Source: JBHYDC01 sp051861205 (GTDB lineage: Bacteria; Pseudomonadota; Alphaproteobacteria; Rhizobiales; Pleomorphomonadaceae). From it: a stretch of 26,547 nt of DNA. The stretch lies in assembly GCA_051861205.1 (NCBI GenBank), contig JBHYDC010000030.1:1-26547 (forward strand), given 5' to 3'. A program made the translations under genes and the position numbers. Below are positions 25,215 to 26,547 of the stretch, piece by piece; within the stretch, counting starts at the first letter, position 1; the number at the start of each line of letters is the position of its first letter. The notes below the pieces were generated by a model. It saw only the letters and a program-made list of their open reading frames with translations, did not search any database and was not told where the DNA came from.

Positions 25215-26547
25215 TCAGATCGGTACTACAGAGGGGCGGCTACGCCTGACCCAGACGGCCACCAGAAGTCGAGTGAAGGTGATCGCCGTAAACATGGTGG
25301 TCAGAATTCCGACCGTCAGCGTCACGGCAAAGCCGCGCACCGGGCCGGATCCCAGCTGGAAAAGCACGCCGGCGGCGATCAGCGTGGTTATGTTGGCGTC
25401 CACAATCGTACCGAAAGCACGCTGAAATCCAGCATCGATGGCGGCAATGGGCGATCGGCCCAATCGTTGCTCTTCACGAATGCGCTCAAAAATCAACACG
25501 TTACTGTCCACCGCCATGCCCATCGTGAGCACGATACCGGCGATTCCAGGCAGCGTGAGCGTTCCTTGCAGCAACGTGATGACGGCGAAGATCATCACAA
25601 TGTTCACCACGAGAGCGAAATTCGCGAAGAGACCGAACAGGCCGTAGGAGACCAGCATGAAGGCGGCGACGGCGATGGCGCCAATGACGGAGGCTCGTTC
25701 GCCGGCCGCGATCGAGTCCGCGCCAAGGCCAGGCCCGACCGTACGCTCTTCCACCACAGCAAGCTTGGCCGGAAGCGCGCCGGCGCGAAGCAAAACGGAA
25801 AGATCGTTGGCCGTTTCAGCAGTGAAGCTGCCGGAAATCTGGCCGGACCCTTGTGTGATCGGCTCGCGGATGACCGGTGCAGAAATCACCTGCTGATCAA
25901 GAACGATCGCGAAACGCTTATTCACGTTTTCCGTCGTAACCAGGGCGAATTTCCGGGCTCCCGCCGTCGACAGGCGGAACGACACGACCGGTTCATTGGT
26001 CTGCGATTCGAAACTGACCTGAGCATCGGTCAGATCCTCGCCCGACATGAGTGGGGCTTCTTCAACCACCGTCGGACGGCCACCCTCTTCAGCCGATGCA
26101 AGATAAAGCGTTCCCGGCGGAAGATTACCCTGCGCCGCGTCTTCGAGACTCACGTTATCGTCGACGAGGTGGAAGGTAAGCTGCGCCGTACGGCCCACAA
26201 TGTCCTTCAGCCGCGCAGGATCTTTCTCACCCGGTGCTTCGACGAGGATGCGGTCGGAGCCCTGGCGTTGAATGGAGGGTTCAACCGTTCCAAGCTCGTC
26301 AACGCGTTTTCGGATCACCTCGATCGACTGCTCGACGACCTTGCCAAGGCGCTGGGTGAGCCCTTGCGATGTGAAGGACATGCGGAACAGCCCATCCGCA
26401 CCCCGCTCGACCTGGAATTCATTCACCCCGGCGCCGCCCAAAAGGGTGGTGCTGAGGGGGCTGACAAGCTCGTTCAGGCGCTGCTCGGCATCATCGATCC
26501 GATCGGCATCACGAATGCGCAACTGAACGACGTCAGACTGCGCGTTC
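25215..26547 (-). CDS. secD: Protein translocase subunit SecD (N-terminus outside window)
   Basis: The C-terminal 444 or so residues of SecD, running off the right edge. The frame stays open through 26547, so the TTG at 26522 is not the start. The visible part has a periplasmic P1 domain with VEAPGEKDPARLKDIVGRTAQLTFHLVD, a second periplasmic stretch, and membrane segments with GIVLTMGMAVDSNVLIFERIREE, the conserved TM4 signature of SecD. SecD with SecF powers late stages of protein export. It heads the visible operon with secF and the two complex I assembly-factor homologues. Confidence 0.95.
   Translation of the reverse strand, partial: NAQSDVVQLRIRDADRIDDAEQRLNELVSPLSTTLLGGAGVNEFQVERGADGLFRMSFTSQGLTQRLGKVVEQSIEVIRKRVDELGTVEPSIQRQGSDRILVEAPGEKDPARLKDIVGRTAQLTFHLVDDNVSLEDAAQGNLPPGTLYLASAEEGGRPTVVEEAPLMSGEDLTDAQVSFESQTNEPVVSFRLSTAGARKFALVTTENVNKRFAIVLDQQVISAPVIREPITQGSGQISGSFTAETANDLSVLLRAGALPAKLAVVEERTVGPGLGADSIAAGERASVIGAIAVAAFMLVSYGLFGLFANFALVVNIVMIFAVITLLQGTLTLPGIAGIVLTMGMAVDSNVLIFERIREEQRLGRSPIAAIDAGFQRAFGTIVDANITTLIAAGVLFQLGSGPVRGFAVTLTVGILTTMFTAITFTRLLVAVWVRRSRPSVVPI

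Overview
This window is chromosomal housekeeping DNA of an alphaproteobacterium, most likely in or near Hyphomicrobiales (Rhizobiales). The signs are uniformly high GC, an RNase E with an acidic insertion in its S1 region and a C-terminal GWWQR-type tail, RF2 with the SPY recognition tripeptide, a DUF455 ferritin-like protein, and Mth938 (NDUFAF3-like) and NDUFAF6-like genes placed directly behind secDF. No tRNA, rRNA, CRISPR array, insertion sequence or phage gene was recognised. The assignment comes from protein features, not from a database search.

Layout. 1-5781: anmK (-) diverges from tyrS (+); tyrS meets a large AsmA/DUF3971 envelope protein (-) tail to tail with no base between the stop codons. 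5926-8702 (+): a Bcp-type peroxiredoxin, a DUF455 ferritin-like protein and a membrane-anchored LytM/M23 peptidase, closed by a strong hairpin. 8743-14026 (-): amiC (amidase), mrcA (PBP1A) and prfB (RF2). prfB needs a programmed +1 frameshift and is cut short if called as a simple ORF. 14027-14793: a 767-base gap holding a CtrA-like box upstream of amiC and a structured leader before rne. 14794-17310 (+): rne with a clear terminator. 17378-18532 (-): an AspC-like aminotransferase.

18739-20707 is the only accessory-looking part. A TetR regulator (+) diverges from a three-gene minus-strand operon: a YdhR-like small protein, a DUF1761 membrane protein and a VOC/PhnB-like gene broken by a one-base frameshift. 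The region between them holds three related 14-bp operator-like palindromes and an 11-bp-arm dyad around overlapping -35 elements.

20784-22949 (+): a periplasmic M48/TPR protease (BepA-like) followed by an ScsC/DsbA-like thiol oxidoreductase. 22957-26547 (-): secD (cut by the window edge), secF, an NDUFAF3-like (Mth938) gene and an NDUFAF6-like gene that lacks the catalytic Asp motifs of phytoene/squalene synthases. The four sit in one tight operon, which suggests a link between Sec-dependent membrane insertion and respiratory complex I assembly.

Working together: most of the window serves the cell envelope (peptidoglycan synthesis, cleavage and recycling, outer-membrane quality control, lipid transport, Sec export). 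The rest is core translation and RNA decay (tyrS, prfB, rne).
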